Source: Natrinema sp046097095 (lineage in GTDB: Archaea > Halobacteriota > Halobacteria > Halobacteriales > Natrialbaceae). Taken from it: a DNA stretch of 64,000 bases. The DNA lies in the NCBI RefSeq assembly GCF_046097095.1, contig NZ_CP175698.1:868001-932000 (forward strand). The letters run 5' to 3'. Shown here one piece after another: positions 32,294 through 40,298 of the stretch (position 1 is the first letter of the stretch; every line of letters starts with the position of its first letter). A program made the position numbers and the translations under genes. The notes under the pieces were generated by a model. It searched no databases. It worked only from the letters and a program-made list of their open reading frames with translations, and had not been told where the DNA came from.

Positions 32294-32959
32294 ATGTACG
32301 AACAGATTCAGGACGTTGAAGATGACAAAATAGAATCGTTGCTAAAACAGTATGTTGGGACAAAAGAATGGGGTGAAGAGACACTTGAAGTCGCTCACTA
32401 CCAGATAGAGAAAATATGTCATAAGAGAGACCTTCCAACTAAGATAAGCCAAGTGGCAAAAGCAATTTACAAAAGGTCACTAAAAAAGCGGGTTATTCAA
32501 CGACATAGATTGTGCGATTTGACTTGTGGGGCTGTGTATGCAGCTTGTCGAACACAAAACGAACCGTACTCTGCGGCAGAAATAGCAAGGGCTGGTGAGA
32601 TTGGGAAAGGACCCTTAAAACGAACGTTCTCTGATTTAGTCGAGAATCTAGATTTGAAAGCCGGCCCTGTAGATTCCAGAGACTATATTCCTCGATATGC
32701 TGAGGAGCTAGATTTAAGTAATAAAGTGGAGGAAACAGCTATAGAAATTTTAGATCTATCTGAAGAGCATGGGTTGTACTCTGGAAAATCACCAACTGCG
32801 TTTGCAGCTTCTGCACTCTATGTCTCATGTCTATTGAACAACGAGAAAAAGACACAACGAGAGGTTGCAGATGTTAGTAGAGCGGGTGTGAAAACTATTA
32901 GGAATGGCTATCAAGAACAGATAGAATTGTTGGCCTCAGAAGGCGAGTACGATTTCTGA
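32294..32959 (+). CDS. tfb-like: Transcription factor B paralogue lacking the zinc ribbon
   Basis: 221-aa protein with two cyclin-like TFIIB core repeats. Repeat 1 (about 25-110) has LCDLTCGAVYAACRTQNEPY. Repeat 2 (about 120-215) has AASALYVSCLL followed by the BRE-recognition HTH TQREVADVSRAGVKTIRNGY. Normal TFB (about 320 aa) begins with a Cys4 zinc ribbon and B-reader; both are absent. It should therefore bind TBP-promoter DNA but recruit RNA polymerase poorly, acting as a competitor or element-specific factor (inference). The gene is AT-rich compared with chromosomal genes. Confidence 0.88.
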   Translation: MYEQIQDVEDDKIESLLKQYVGTKEWGEETLEVAHYQIEKICHKRDLPTKISQVAKAIYKRSLKKRVIQRHRLCDLTCGAVYAACRTQNEPYSAAEIARAGEIGKGPLKRTFSDLVENLDLKAGPVDSRDYIPRYAEELDLSNKVEETAIEILDLSEEHGLYSGKSPTAFAASALYVSCLLNNEKKTQREVADVSRAGVKTIRNGYQEQIELLASEGEYDF

Positions 32960-32965
32960 CTTGCA

Positions 32966-33226
32966 TTACCTCCATTGACTTTCGATGCTTGTCCTATATT
33001 TCAGGCCTAGAACCGACGTATTCGAAATGTCCTGTATAGTTTTTGGATCATACTTCTTCCTAGCTTCCTTGACATTTTCTTCACTTTCAATCAAATGGGT
33101 TAACGCTGCATCGATCACGACAGACATCGGCGGATCGTCGTACTCGTCTTTGGCGACGATCGCGCTTGCACGGTCAAGTTTCCGCTGCCGGTCATCCGTA
33201 AGTTTCAGACTGGTGCGCTTGGTCAT
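32966..33226 (-). CDS. Ribbon-helix-helix protein
   Basis: 86 aa: TKRTSLKLTDDRQRKLDRAS is the N-terminal strand and first helix, and MSVVIDAALTHLIESEENV the second helix of an RHH (Arc/CopG-like) fold. The C-terminus is basic and Ser/Thr-rich. It is convergent with TFB (6 nt between the stops). It is probably a repressor or partition/antitoxin-like protein of the element. No toxin gene is coupled to it. Confidence 0.7.
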   Translation of the reverse strand: MTKRTSLKLTDDRQRKLDRASAIVAKDEYDDPPMSVVIDAALTHLIESEENVKEARKKYDPKTIQDISNTSVLGLKYRTSIESQWR

Positions 33227-33443
33227 GGTTTAAACGAGGGTATGCATGGGGGGTCGCTTCGCGTCGCTCGCCGGTGAGCGACCGGTCGGTCCTTTATGAA
33301 TGGGTTCGAGAGTACGGCGTGATCACGGCGGGGGCCAGACGGATCGGTCCCGATTCTATGCACCTCACGAGCCCATCGCCCACGGCAGGGTGCATACATC
33401 GAGGTCTCCGTATACATTCGCGAGCAACCCCAGGGGGTTGGAT

Positions 33444-33656
33444 TCAAAGACCCCGTTTCGGTGGCTCTGATTCCGACTCGAGCTCCTCGACGAGCTTGAC
33501 CGACCACTCCCCGTCGTCGACGTGGCGGATATGGACGTGATGTTCTCCCTCGAGATCGCCATCTTCGTCGAGAAGGCCCTCGATGCGGAGATCGCCTTTC
33601 GGGAGCGTGACGCCAGCGGAGTTCTTGTCCAAGTTTCGGAGCTTGTACAGCACCAT
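33444..33656 (-). CDS. AbrB-like small protein (70 aa)
   Basis: Encodes MVLYKLRNLDKNSAGVTLPK followed by GDLRIEGLLDEDG and a strand-rich C-terminus. The N-terminal part resembles the swapped-hairpin AbrB/SpoVT fold (KLDKNSAGVTLPK), a form often found in haloarchaeal plasmids and viruses. ATG 33656 is supported by a TATA-like CTTATACC (minus strand, 33679-33686) about 27 nt upstream. A perfect palindrome TTCCAATTGGAA (33705-33716) just above it may be its own operator. Confidence 0.65.
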   Translation of the reverse strand: MVLYKLRNLDKNSAGVTLPKGDLRIEGLLDEDGDLEGEHHVHIRHVDDGEWSVKLVEELESESEPPKRGL

Positions 33657-33997
33657 GCAGCCGGCGGCAACCCGCCTTGGTATAAGATTTTCTGAACCTT
33701 GCCTTTCCAATTGGAACGGAGCGTTTCCGTCGGTTCGATCTCTTGAACACCGCCGAACCAGTAATCGCACGACAGCGCGGCGATGTCCAAGTGTAAACGT
33801 TCAACCACCTCCCTTTAGTGTAGTGAACACTGGCCCACCACTCATTGCTCGCTCCCGACCGGGAGCGTCGCGACCGATGGGCGCGCGGTGTGTGGCCAGC
33901 GGAGGCATATATATAACAGCGCGCAACGCGCGTGATCTGCGTGTACTGCACAGAGTAGGTGAACAATTTTCAGAATATGATCTCATCAGGGGGTTCT
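33657..33997. other. Non-coding regulatory stretch with strong TATA
   Basis: No gene is supported. It contains the palindrome TTCCAATTGGAA (33705-33716), a very strong TATA-like GCATATATATAAC (33906-33918) without an obvious downstream gene on either strand within 60 nt, a dyad CGCGC-AAC-GCGCG (33921-33933) and GCTCCCGACCGGGAGC (33850-33865). It may hold a promoter for an unannotated short RNA. Confidence 0.4.
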
Positions 33998-34813
33998 CTA
34001 ACGTTGGTGGCGCAACCGCATGTAATTATCCGCGATATTTTTTATTACATCTCCGGCAGATGTATGTTCAAAATATCCAAATACCACTGCTGCCCTATAC
34101 GAAAGGTACAAAACCGATATCGAAAGCGCACCCAATATAGTTACTGAATGTCGCAGTATAAATACAAAGTAAAAAACAATAAAAAGGGCGAATATATTGG
34201 TGAAAGCACGGATCATATACTGATCCCCCTCTTTCTTATCTCTCCATTTTTCTTCGAGGATCATATTATTCATAGCAATAGTGTCTGCGTAATCGTAGAG
34301 AATACACTTTTTTGGCTCCTTCATGTTGGATCCGTCATGGATACTATCTTGTAATCTACCAGTAGAAGCAGATGAACTCACCAATGCGGTTCTTGCAGCA
34401 GATAGATTACAATATAGGGAAATTACGAACAGTTGCCCAAATGCTGCTCCGATATATGCAAAGAGCAGTATGAAAAGAACTCCCATCAGAATCAGTGCCA
34501 AATTTCCACCAATAAAAGACACCTCCATTAGGGTGTAATAAGTTTGATTACCCATATTAGCAATTATTCGCCAAACACCCACATTATTTGACGCTATTAC
34601 TGACGTTACTAACGAGAGTGAACTTATGAGTATTCCACATAAAATAAAAATGATTTTCACTCTACTTCGGGCATGATCTTCAATCCGGTTATTCAATTCA
34701 ACCTGGCTTTCAACTTTTCTGTGAACTTCTTCAAAGAGTAAATCAAGATTATGGTCAGATACCTCATGGATACCCTCATAGGTCAACTCTTCCTCATCCT
34801 CCGGAGAGTTCAT
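33998..34813 (-). CDS. AT-rich multi-pass membrane protein with cytoplasmic helical N-terminus
   Basis: 271 aa. Residues 1-50 are acidic and helical (NLDLLFEEVHRKVESQVELN). Membrane segments follow at about 53-75, 95-135 (probably two) and 205-245 (two). A charged loop at 145-195 contains DYADTIAMNNMILEEKWRDK. The codon use (many AAT, ATA, TTT) is far from the chromosome and marks recent acquisition. No homologous family is recognised; a superinfection-exclusion or defence role is possible for such cargo, but is speculation. Confidence 0.75.
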   Translation of the reverse strand: MNSPEDEEELTYEGIHEVSDHNLDLLFEEVHRKVESQVELNNRIEDHARSRVKIIFILCGILISSLSLVTSVIASNNVGVWRIIANMGNQTYYTLMEVSFIGGNLALILMGVLFILLFAYIGAAFGQLFVISLYCNLSAARTALVSSSASTGRLQDSIHDGSNMKEPKKCILYDYADTIAMNNMILEEKWRDKKEGDQYMIRAFTNIFALFIVFYFVFILRHSVTILGALSISVLYLSYRAAVVFGYFEHTSAGDVIKNIADNYMRLRHQR

Positions 34814-35119
34814 GCTAGTTTAGCTGACCTTATTCTAACCAGATATATCTATACCCTTGTTTCGTGTGTTTCTACTGGATTTCTTCTGCAAAGAGAGGGG
34901 GTTCAACACTGTATTTTTTGCCGTTGTCGCCTTGGCGACACCCGCCAAGGGGGCTTTCGCGCGAAGCGCGAAACGACCCCGCCGGCGTTGCGGTGCGATC
35001 ACGGTTCCGACCCCGGCCTCGACAAATGGACTACAACCAGCGTTGCCTAGGCACCGCTGTTATGCAACTGAACTTGTAGAAAAGAGCGAAAACGGCAGTG
35101 TTACCACTACACGGGCGGT
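34814..35119. other. Non-coding stretch with nested hairpins
   Basis: No gene is supported. CCTTGGCG/CGCCAAGG (34930-34950) and TTCGCGC-GAA-GCGCGAA (34956-34972) are perfect hairpins in tandem, the latter flanked by GGGG (34950-34953) and CCCC (34977-34980). They lie between two minus-strand genes and could be a terminator for the large wHTH gene, whose stop is at 35120, or an origin-like structure. Confidence 0.45.
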
Positions 35120-36736
35120 TTAGCGATCTGCAACCGCGCCAACGAACCCGGTTTCAGTCCCGCCGCCGGGCGTCTTCCAGGTCAACTCAGCTCCGCGGAG
35201 GACCGTCGGATCGTTCCCTGACTTCGACCATTTCTCGAGGGCCTCGCTGGCGATCGTCTGGACGTTCTCGAAGCTATCGGACTTCAACCGAGAGAGAATT
35301 GTATCGATCCGCATCCGGCGGGGCTCGCCCTGGTCGAACTCGAGGTCGGCACCGTTTTTCGCGAGCCACTCCTGAAACGGAGAGGACCCGGCGACGTGAT
35401 CGGCCAGCCCCATGATGTGTTGCATCCGATCGGCGTAGCTCTCGATCGCGTACTCGGCGGACTCGACGAGCGACCGGAGTTCCTCGCGGTACTTCCGGGC
35501 ACGGAACGATACGTCGCCCCGATCTAGCTCGAGGATCTCGCCGAGGTCGGAGATCGCCCGGTAGATCGTCGCGGGGTGTTTCCCCAGCTGGTCGGCGAGA
35601 TCGTCGACCGTGCCACCGCCGTCGGTCGCAACCGTCTCGGTCACGTCGCGAGCGGTCTCGCCCATATCTCGGAGCGTCGTCATCAATAGGTGATCCGTCT
35701 TCGCCTCGAGGCGGGGCGTGGGGTCTTCGTAGAGTTCGACCAGGTCATCGCGGGCGACCGCGTCGAAGTGATCGTCGGGGACGTAGACGCCGCTCCCGTC
35801 GGGACCGAGCGGGATATCTTCCCAGTGAAGCGCGTTCAACAGCGTCTCCTCGATCTGCTCGGTCACCTCGTGACGATCGGCCCACGCCCACGCCTCATTG
35901 TCGTTCATCGACTTGTTGACCAGCACCTCCACTTTTGGGTGGTACGACGGGTGATCCTTCGACACCGCGTCCGGGTCCTTCAGCTGGTAGATTTCGAACT
36001 TCCGCCCGTAGGTGTGGCCCGGCAGTAGCTCGCCGGCCGACGTAGGGTTCAAGAACAGCCGGTTCTGGTGATTCACTACCTCCCGATTATCGATGTGAAG
36101 TTCGGCTTTCACTCCCTCGAGGTCGGAGAGGTAGTGTGCGACCTTCTGCAGGACACCAGCCGACGAGAGCTTTTCTGCCCACTCCCGTCGAATCCGAACG
36201 TACCGCTCGTACGCCCACATCCGGCTCGCTTCGTGGGGCTCGGTCCGGAAGTACTCGGGATGCACGCGCTCGCCCGCGTGATTGAACACGGCCGCGAAGA
36301 ACTCCGGTAGCAACTCGAGGCCGCGCTCGGGTTCGATGTTACTCGTGTGGAACTCGACGTCGACGCCGTCGACCTCCCCGACCTGATTTTCCCACGGGAG
36401 CTGTAACCGCTCACCGCTCTCCCAGTGGCGCATGTTCGGGAACCGCGGGCCGATGTTGTACGACGCCTTCCGCTCGCCGCGCCCACGGCCCACGATATCC
36501 CACTCGTAGAGACGCTCGGCGTTGATCCCATCCGACAGTCGCGGCGCAAACCCCGACTTGCTGTAGCTGACTTCGAGGTGCCAGGGCTCGCCGTCGATCT
36601 CGGTCGTGATCTCGAGGTAGCCCTCGAAGGGCGGGCCGAGCATCACCGACGATAGGGCATCGTACGGACCGCGGCCCCAGTCGGGCCACTTCCAGCGGCC
36701 CTCGATCTCGTGGGGCGTCGTCTCAACCTGCGACAC
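35120..36736 (-). CDS. Large element protein with winged helix-turn-helix (538 aa)
   Basis: Recurrent haloarchaeal plasmid/integrative-element protein of unknown function. Residues 1-345 form a beta-rich domain with no nuclease or NTPase motif that I can recognise. Residues about 360-412 are a wHTH (VDDLADQLGKHPATIYRAISDLGEILELDRGD). The C-terminal 120 residues are helical, rich in Glu/Arg. It is the last gene of a four-gene operon of small proteins beginning at 37398 beside attR. A replication-initiation or copy-control role is plausible for its size and place, but unproven. Confidence 0.8.
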   Translation of the reverse strand: MSQVETTPHEIEGRWKWPDWGRGPYDALSSVMLGPPFEGYLEITTEIDGEPWHLEVSYSKSGFAPRLSDGINAERLYEWDIVGRGRGERKASYNIGPRFPNMRHWESGERLQLPWENQVGEVDGVDVEFHTSNIEPERGLELLPEFFAAVFNHAGERVHPEYFRTEPHEASRMWAYERYVRIRREWAEKLSSAGVLQKVAHYLSDLEGVKAELHIDNREVVNHQNRLFLNPTSAGELLPGHTYGRKFEIYQLKDPDAVSKDHPSYHPKVEVLVNKSMNDNEAWAWADRHEVTEQIEETLLNALHWEDIPLGPDGSGVYVPDDHFDAVARDDLVELYEDPTPRLEAKTDHLLMTTLRDMGETARDVTETVATDGGGTVDDLADQLGKHPATIYRAISDLGEILELDRGDVSFRARKYREELRSLVESAEYAIESYADRMQHIMGLADHVAGSSPFQEWLAKNGADLEFDQGEPRRMRIDTILSRLKSDSFENVQTIASEALEKWSKSGNDPTVLRGAELTWKTPGGGTETGFVGAVADR

Positions 36737-36738
36737 CG

Positions 36739-37050
36739 CTACTCACCTCGCTCGCGTTCGCTCTCGAGTAGCCCAGTAAGGACGGCGACGGGATTCCACC
36801 ACGTCACGGTCTGACAGCCGTAGCAGACGTGCTTGAACGACGTACAGTCCGTCGCCTCGAGGATCGATGGATCAGTCTGGGGATCGACTTCCATCTCCAC
36901 GAGCGTCGCACGCTTGACGCGTGTCCGCCCGCAACCGACGCAGACTGCATCGACTGGGATACCGGTCCGGCCAGCTGTCGAACTCGCTAACTCGGCCTCG
37001 AGGTCGCGATCGTCCCGATCGGCGTCGACGCTCACCGCGATCCACCCCAA
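36739..37050 (-). CDS. Zinc-finger protein (103 aa)
   Basis: Contains two CxxC knuckles, CVGCGRT (about 37-43) and CYGCQT (about 76-81), a rubredoxin-like zinc site, and an acidic N-terminus (VDADRDDRDLEAE). It ends 2 nt before the large wHTH gene and overlaps the next upstream gene, so it is in the same operon. Probably nucleic-acid or protein binding. Confidence 0.7.
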   Translation of the reverse strand: MGWIAVSVDADRDDRDLEAELASSTAGRTGIPVDAVCVGCGRTRVKRATLVEMEVDPQTDPSILEATDCTSFKHVCYGCQTVTWWNPVAVLTGLLESERERGE

Positions 37051-37166
37051 TTTTCGAGAGCCTGCCGAACTTGCTCGTCAGTGGCCTGCGTCGCGGGATG
37101 GGCGATGGGCGTTCGACTCTCGATATCGTACAGTTCGCTCGCTCGGACGAACGAACCGTTAGACAT
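37032..37166 (-). CDS. Small protein of element operon (44 aa)
   Basis: Encodes MSNGSFVRASELYDIESRTP and ends ATDEQVRQALENWGGSR. It is soluble and helical. ATG 37166 overlaps the upstream zinc-finger gene by 8 nt, and its stop overlaps the next gene by 19 nt, so its existence rests on operon packing and acidic composition. No function is assignable. Confidence 0.5.
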   Translation of the reverse strand: MSNGSFVRASELYDIESRTPIAHPATQATDEQVRQALENWGGSR

Positions 37167-37398
37167 CGGGCTCACCGCCGTGGCGGCCAAGCGATGTTTC
37201 CGGGTCCGGAATCGAGACGGGTTGACCCGCGGCGGAGCCACGGCTTAGCCGGGCATACGAATCACATGAGCCGCAACGATGTGCTTGGTCATCGTCGTCA
37301 CCGAAAACGCGCCGGAATCGATCACTGACATGGGCTCCGCAGTGTAGACACGTCGAATGGTCGACCGATGGCCCCAGCGTAACCGTCACGCCGACCAC
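37159..37398 (-). CDS. DUF7563-like zinc-finger protein
   Basis: 79 aa, first gene of the right-end operon. CLHCGAHVSDRFRRVFGD and HRCGSC provide a CxxC...CxxC zinc site; the CGAHVSxxFRRVFGD pattern is characteristic of a small haloarchaeal mobile-element family. It starts with GTG 37398 or GTG 37389. It lies close to attR, and a GGATCAG-ATT-CTGATCC dyad is upstream. Confidence 0.65.
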   Translation of the reverse strand: MVGVTVTLGPSVDHSTCLHCGAHVSDRFRRVFGDDDDQAHRCGSCDSYARLSRGSAAGQPVSIPDPETSLGRHGGEPDV

Positions 37399-37455
37399 CT
37401 CACGTTTGTGATGAAAACCGCATGACGTAGCGGGGTCGAAACCCGTCGCCCGTTT

Positions 37456-37472
37456 GGATCAGATTCTGATCC
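37456..37472. promoter_or_regulatory. Perfect dyad GGATCAG-ATT-CTGATCC
   Basis: A 7-bp inverted repeat with a 3-bp centre, 58 bp above the GTG 37398 and about 90 bp inside attR. It could be the operator of the right-end operon or an integrase arm site. Confidence 0.4.
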
Positions 37473-37563
37473 TCTTCGGCTGACCGGGGAAATAAGCGAA
37501 AACCGAGACCTCAATTCCTCTACGGGCCGGTTAGTATTAGTTGAGAAGCGAGCCGTCTGCGAG

Positions 37564-37576
37564 TGGGCGCTACAGG
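37564..37576. repeat. attR, 3' end of tRNA-Arg
   Basis: TGGGCGCTACAGG, identical to 29534-29546. The element lies on the 3' side of the tRNA, the standard arrangement in which the target tRNA is regenerated. Confidence 0.8.
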
Positions 37577-37638
37577 ATTTGAACCCGTGACAGCTTGGTC
37601 CGAAGCCAAGTACTCTGTCCAGACTGAGCTAAGCGCCC
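37564..37638 (-). tRNA. trnR: tRNA-Arg(UCG)
   Basis: Minus-strand cloverleaf with 7-bp acceptor GGGCGCT/AGCGCCC, T-loop GGTTCAAATCC, anticodon stem CTTGG/CCAAG and loop CTTCGGA, anticodon UCG, reading CGA. The discriminator is A (37564). A TATA-like GACTTATAC (minus strand) lies about 27 nt upstream of the 5' end. Its 3' 13 nt form attR of the integrative element, and the gene remains intact. Confidence 0.95.
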
Positions 37639-37786
37639 TCACCGCTTCGTTCCCGATGGGTCCGTATAAGTCACTCGATTTGCAGCGCTTCCGACAGGGG
37701 ATGACACGGTCGGCGACCGGAGATTTTCACTCGGTGACAATCACCGCGGGGGGCTTTGGTATCGGGACCGACTCTCCGGCCGTGCT

Positions 37787-37969
37787 ATGACGGTGAACGG
37801 GACCCACACCTCCGACGAGGCGCAGTCCGGCGCAACGGCGCTCGAGTTACTCACCGACGACGAGCGGGTTTGGACCGCGGTGCCGGCCGACGCGAGTGGC
37901 GACGAGCGGATGACCGAGTGGCTCGAGCTCGAGGGCGACGCGCTGTGTGACCTCGAGCAGTGGCGCTGA
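37787..37969 (+). CDS. Small conserved haloarchaeal protein (60 aa, DUF7511-like)
   Basis: The core LTDDERVWTAVPADASGDERMTEWLELEG is a short motif found in many haloarchaeal small proteins. It is acidic and soluble, with no cofactor ligands apart from one Cys. It is the first chromosomal gene after the tRNA-Arg. The function is unknown. Confidence 0.65.
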   Translation: MTVNGTHTSDEAQSGATALELLTDDERVWTAVPADASGDERMTEWLELEGDALCDLEQWR

Positions 37970-38089
37970 GCCGCCGACCCGATCGTGCGTGGGTCGGGCT
38001 CCCCGCGTCGCGTTCGTCGGGTCGCCCTCGAGCGAGCGCACCGACCACGGATCGCACCGTTTAACCGGGCCGCCTGACCACTCCACCCT

Positions 38090-38956
38090 ATGACAGCGGG
38101 GGAAACGGTTCGCGGGTTGCTCGAGTTGACCCGGCCGGTAAACGTGGTCGCCGCGAGCGTGCTGACCTTTATCGGGGCGTTCGTCGCCGGCGGCGCGACC
38201 GGCGAGTTGCTCGCGGTCGCTGCAGCAGTGACGGCAACGGGCCTCGCGGTCGGCGCGGGGAACGCGATCAACGACTACTTCGACAGCGAGATCGATCGAG
38301 TCAACCGGCCAGACAGGGCGATCCCCCGTGGGGCGGTAAGTCCGCGCGGCGCGCTCGGTTTCAGCGTCGTCCTCTTCGCCGGTGCGGTCGCGCTCGCGCT
38401 GGCGCTGCCCACGCTGGCGATCGGCATCGCGTCGGTCAATCTCCTCGCACTGGTGGCCTACACCGAGGTATTCAAGGGACTTCCCGGGCTCGGCAACGCG
38501 CTGGTCGCCTACTTAGTTGGGAGTACGTTCCTCTTCGGAGCCGCGGCGGTACACGAGGGCGGGGCCGGAGGTCTCGTCCCGGCGATCGTTCTCTTCGTCC
38601 TCGCGGCGATCGCAACGCTGACCAGAGAGATCGTCAAAGACGTCGAGGATATCGAGGGCGACCGCGAAGAGGGACTGAACACGCTCCCGATCGCAATCGG
38701 CGAGCGCCGGGCGCTCACCGTCGCCGCCGTCCTCCTCGCCGTGGCCGTGGTTGCGAGCCCGCTGCCGTACGTCCGCGGGGATTTCGGGGTCGCCTACCTG
38801 CTGGTGGTCGCCCCTGCCGACGCGGTCATGCTCGCGGCCGCCTACGAGAGTTTCCGGAATCCGACGGCGGGCCAGTCGCGACTTAAGTACGGCATGTTCC
38901 TCGCTGCGTTAGCGTTTATCGTCGGCCGCGCCGCCCTCGAGCTGCCGGCGTTATAG
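38090..38956 (+). CDS. Geranylgeranylglycerol-phosphate geranylgeranyltransferase (DGGGP synthase, UbiA family)
   Basis: Adds the second C20 chain to GGGP to form DGGGP, the archaeal ether-lipid core. The 288-aa membrane protein has about eight or nine helices and the prenyl-diphosphate motif NAINDYFDSEIDRVNRPDRA (NxxxDxxxD, about 59-75), and a second aspartate-rich loop REIVKDVEDIEGDREEGLNT. The length and order match archaeal UbiA-type DGGGP synthases. TATA-like GTTTAACC lies about 30 nt before ATG 38090. Confidence 0.92.
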   Translation: MTAGETVRGLLELTRPVNVVAASVLTFIGAFVAGGATGELLAVAAAVTATGLAVGAGNAINDYFDSEIDRVNRPDRAIPRGAVSPRGALGFSVVLFAGAVALALALPTLAIGIASVNLLALVAYTEVFKGLPGLGNALVAYLVGSTFLFGAAAVHEGGAGGLVPAIVLFVLAAIATLTREIVKDVEDIEGDREEGLNTLPIAIGERRALTVAAVLLAVAVVASPLPYVRGDFGVAYLLVVAPADAVMLAAAYESFRNPTAGQSRLKYGMFLAALAFIVGRAALELPAL

Positions 38957-39133
38957 CGCGTACGCGAAGCTGCTGGGGCCCGATCGACCGCCGCGACGTA
39001 CTAACTGTCTGCGAGCGCGTTTTCTAATCAAAAGTACTATAAGCCACTTCGCATATTTCCATACAACGCGCCGGACGCTGGAGCGGGCGGTACCAGGCTG
39101 TCGTCGCGGCGGCGGTGGATGTGAGTATCTGGT

Positions 39134-39766
39134 ATGTACGACCTCGCAGATGTCCTTCCGGACGTCGAGATCGATCCGGGGATGAACGTGCTTATCGCGG
39201 GCCCGCCACTGACGGGAAAGCGGCGGATCGCCTTCGATATTCTCGCAAGCGGTGCGAATCGCGGTGACGGGTCGATCGTCGTCACCACGAAAGACAGCGC
39301 AGACAAGGTCCTCGAGAGTTTCGACGATCACGTCGACGATGGCGTCGAACCGGACGTCGGCGTCGTCGACTGCGTGACGAAACAGCGCGGTATCGGAACT
39401 ATCGACGACGATCCGCGGATCAAGTACGCCTCTTCACCCGTCGATATGACCGGCATCGGAATCAAACTCTCAGAGTTCCTCCAAGAGTTTTACGAGGGCC
39501 GCGGGCTCACCGAGAACCGCGTCCTCCTCCACTCGGTTTCGACGCTGCTGATGTACTCCGATCTGCAGACCGTCTTCCGGTTCCTCCACGTCTTTACGGG
39601 TCGAATCCAGAGCGCCGACGCCATGGGCGTTTACGTCATCGACTCGACGGCCCACGACGATCAGACGATGAACACGCTCAAACAGCTGTTCGACGGCGTC
39701 CTCGAACTCGAGGAATCGGCCGACGGCGAGGAGCCTACGGTCCGGACGGCCGGCTTCTCGTCGTAG
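39134..39766 (+). CDS. RAD55/KaiC-like ATPase (210 aa)
   Basis: RecA-fold protein of the archaeal RAD55 family. The Walker A is IAGPPLTGKRRIA (about 20-32). VVTTKDSADKVLE follows as in KaiC-like proteins, and the core ends in GVYVIDSTAHDDQTMNTLKQLFDG. A normal Walker B acidic pair is not obvious (YVIDST). Probably a regulatory, not a recombination, ATPase. TATA-like ACTATAAGC at 39046-39054. Confidence 0.8.
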   Translation: MYDLADVLPDVEIDPGMNVLIAGPPLTGKRRIAFDILASGANRGDGSIVVTTKDSADKVLESFDDHVDDGVEPDVGVVDCVTKQRGIGTIDDDPRIKYASSPVDMTGIGIKLSEFLQEFYEGRGLTENRVLLHSVSTLLMYSDLQTVFRFLHVFTGRIQSADAMGVYVIDSTAHDDQTMNTLKQLFDGVLELEESADGEEPTVRTAGFSS

Positions 39767-39840
39767 TCGCGCCTCCGGCGGCCGCTTAGACGGCCTCCGT
39801 GACCACGGCACGTTTATCGCTCGAACGCGTAGCGACATCT

Positions 39841-40251
39841 ATGCCAGTCGACTCCACAGACGAACTTGAGGAGATCCTCGACTACGACACGATCGCCGTC
39901 GTCGGCTGTTCGAGCACGCCGGGGAAAGCGGCCCACGACGTGCCAAAGTACTTGCTCGAGCACGGCTACGACGTGCTTCCGGTCAATCCCTATGCCGACA
40001 AGATATTCGGCCGCGAGGTCTACGACTCGCTTTCGGACATCGACGACGAGATCGACGTCGTCTGTATTTTCCGTCCCAGCGAGGAGGTCGGCGACATCGT
40101 CGACGCGGCGCTCGAACGCGACGACGTGATGGTCATCTGGACACAGCAGGGCATCCGCGACGACGAGGCGGCGACCCGCGCGGAGGACGATGGGCGGGCC
40201 GTCGTGCAGGATCGGTGTATGAAGGTCCAACACCGACGGCTGGTCGCCTAA
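39841..40251 (+). CDS. CoA-binding domain protein (YccU-like)
   Basis: 136-aa Rossmann-fold protein: AVVGCSSTPGKAAHDVPKYL is the nucleotide-binding loop, then VLPVNPYADKIFGREVYDSL and VIWTQQGIRDDEAA, ending CMKVQHRRL, as in the CoA_binding_2 family (YccU). Members bind CoA; the physiological role is unknown. ATG 39841 is the family start; an in-frame ATG at 39799 would add a non-conserved leader. Confidence 0.85.
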   Translation: MPVDSTDELEEILDYDTIAVVGCSSTPGKAAHDVPKYLLEHGYDVLPVNPYADKIFGREVYDSLSDIDDEIDVVCIFRPSEEVGDIVDAALERDDVMVIWTQQGIRDDEAATRAEDDGRAVVQDRCMKVQHRRLVA

Positions 40252-40298
40252 GTCGGACGGCGAACACGGACCGGGATCGACCGATCGCGGGACTGCGG

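Larger units (their letters stand above)
29534..37576. mobile_element. 8-kb integrative element at tRNA-Arg(UCG)
   Basis: Bounded by the 13-bp direct repeat TGGGCGCTACAGG, which is the 3' end of tRNA-Arg including the discriminator base (37564-37576) and is duplicated at 29534-29546. A tyrosine recombinase lies just inside the left repeat. Genes include an integrase operon, an AT-rich core (about 31.5-34.9 kb) with a winged-helix protein, TFB paralogue, RHH, AbrB-like and membrane proteins, and a GC-rich wHTH/zinc-finger operon at the right. No capsid, spike or conjugation gene is recognisable, so a plasmid-like element is more likely than a complete provirus. Confidence 0.85.
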
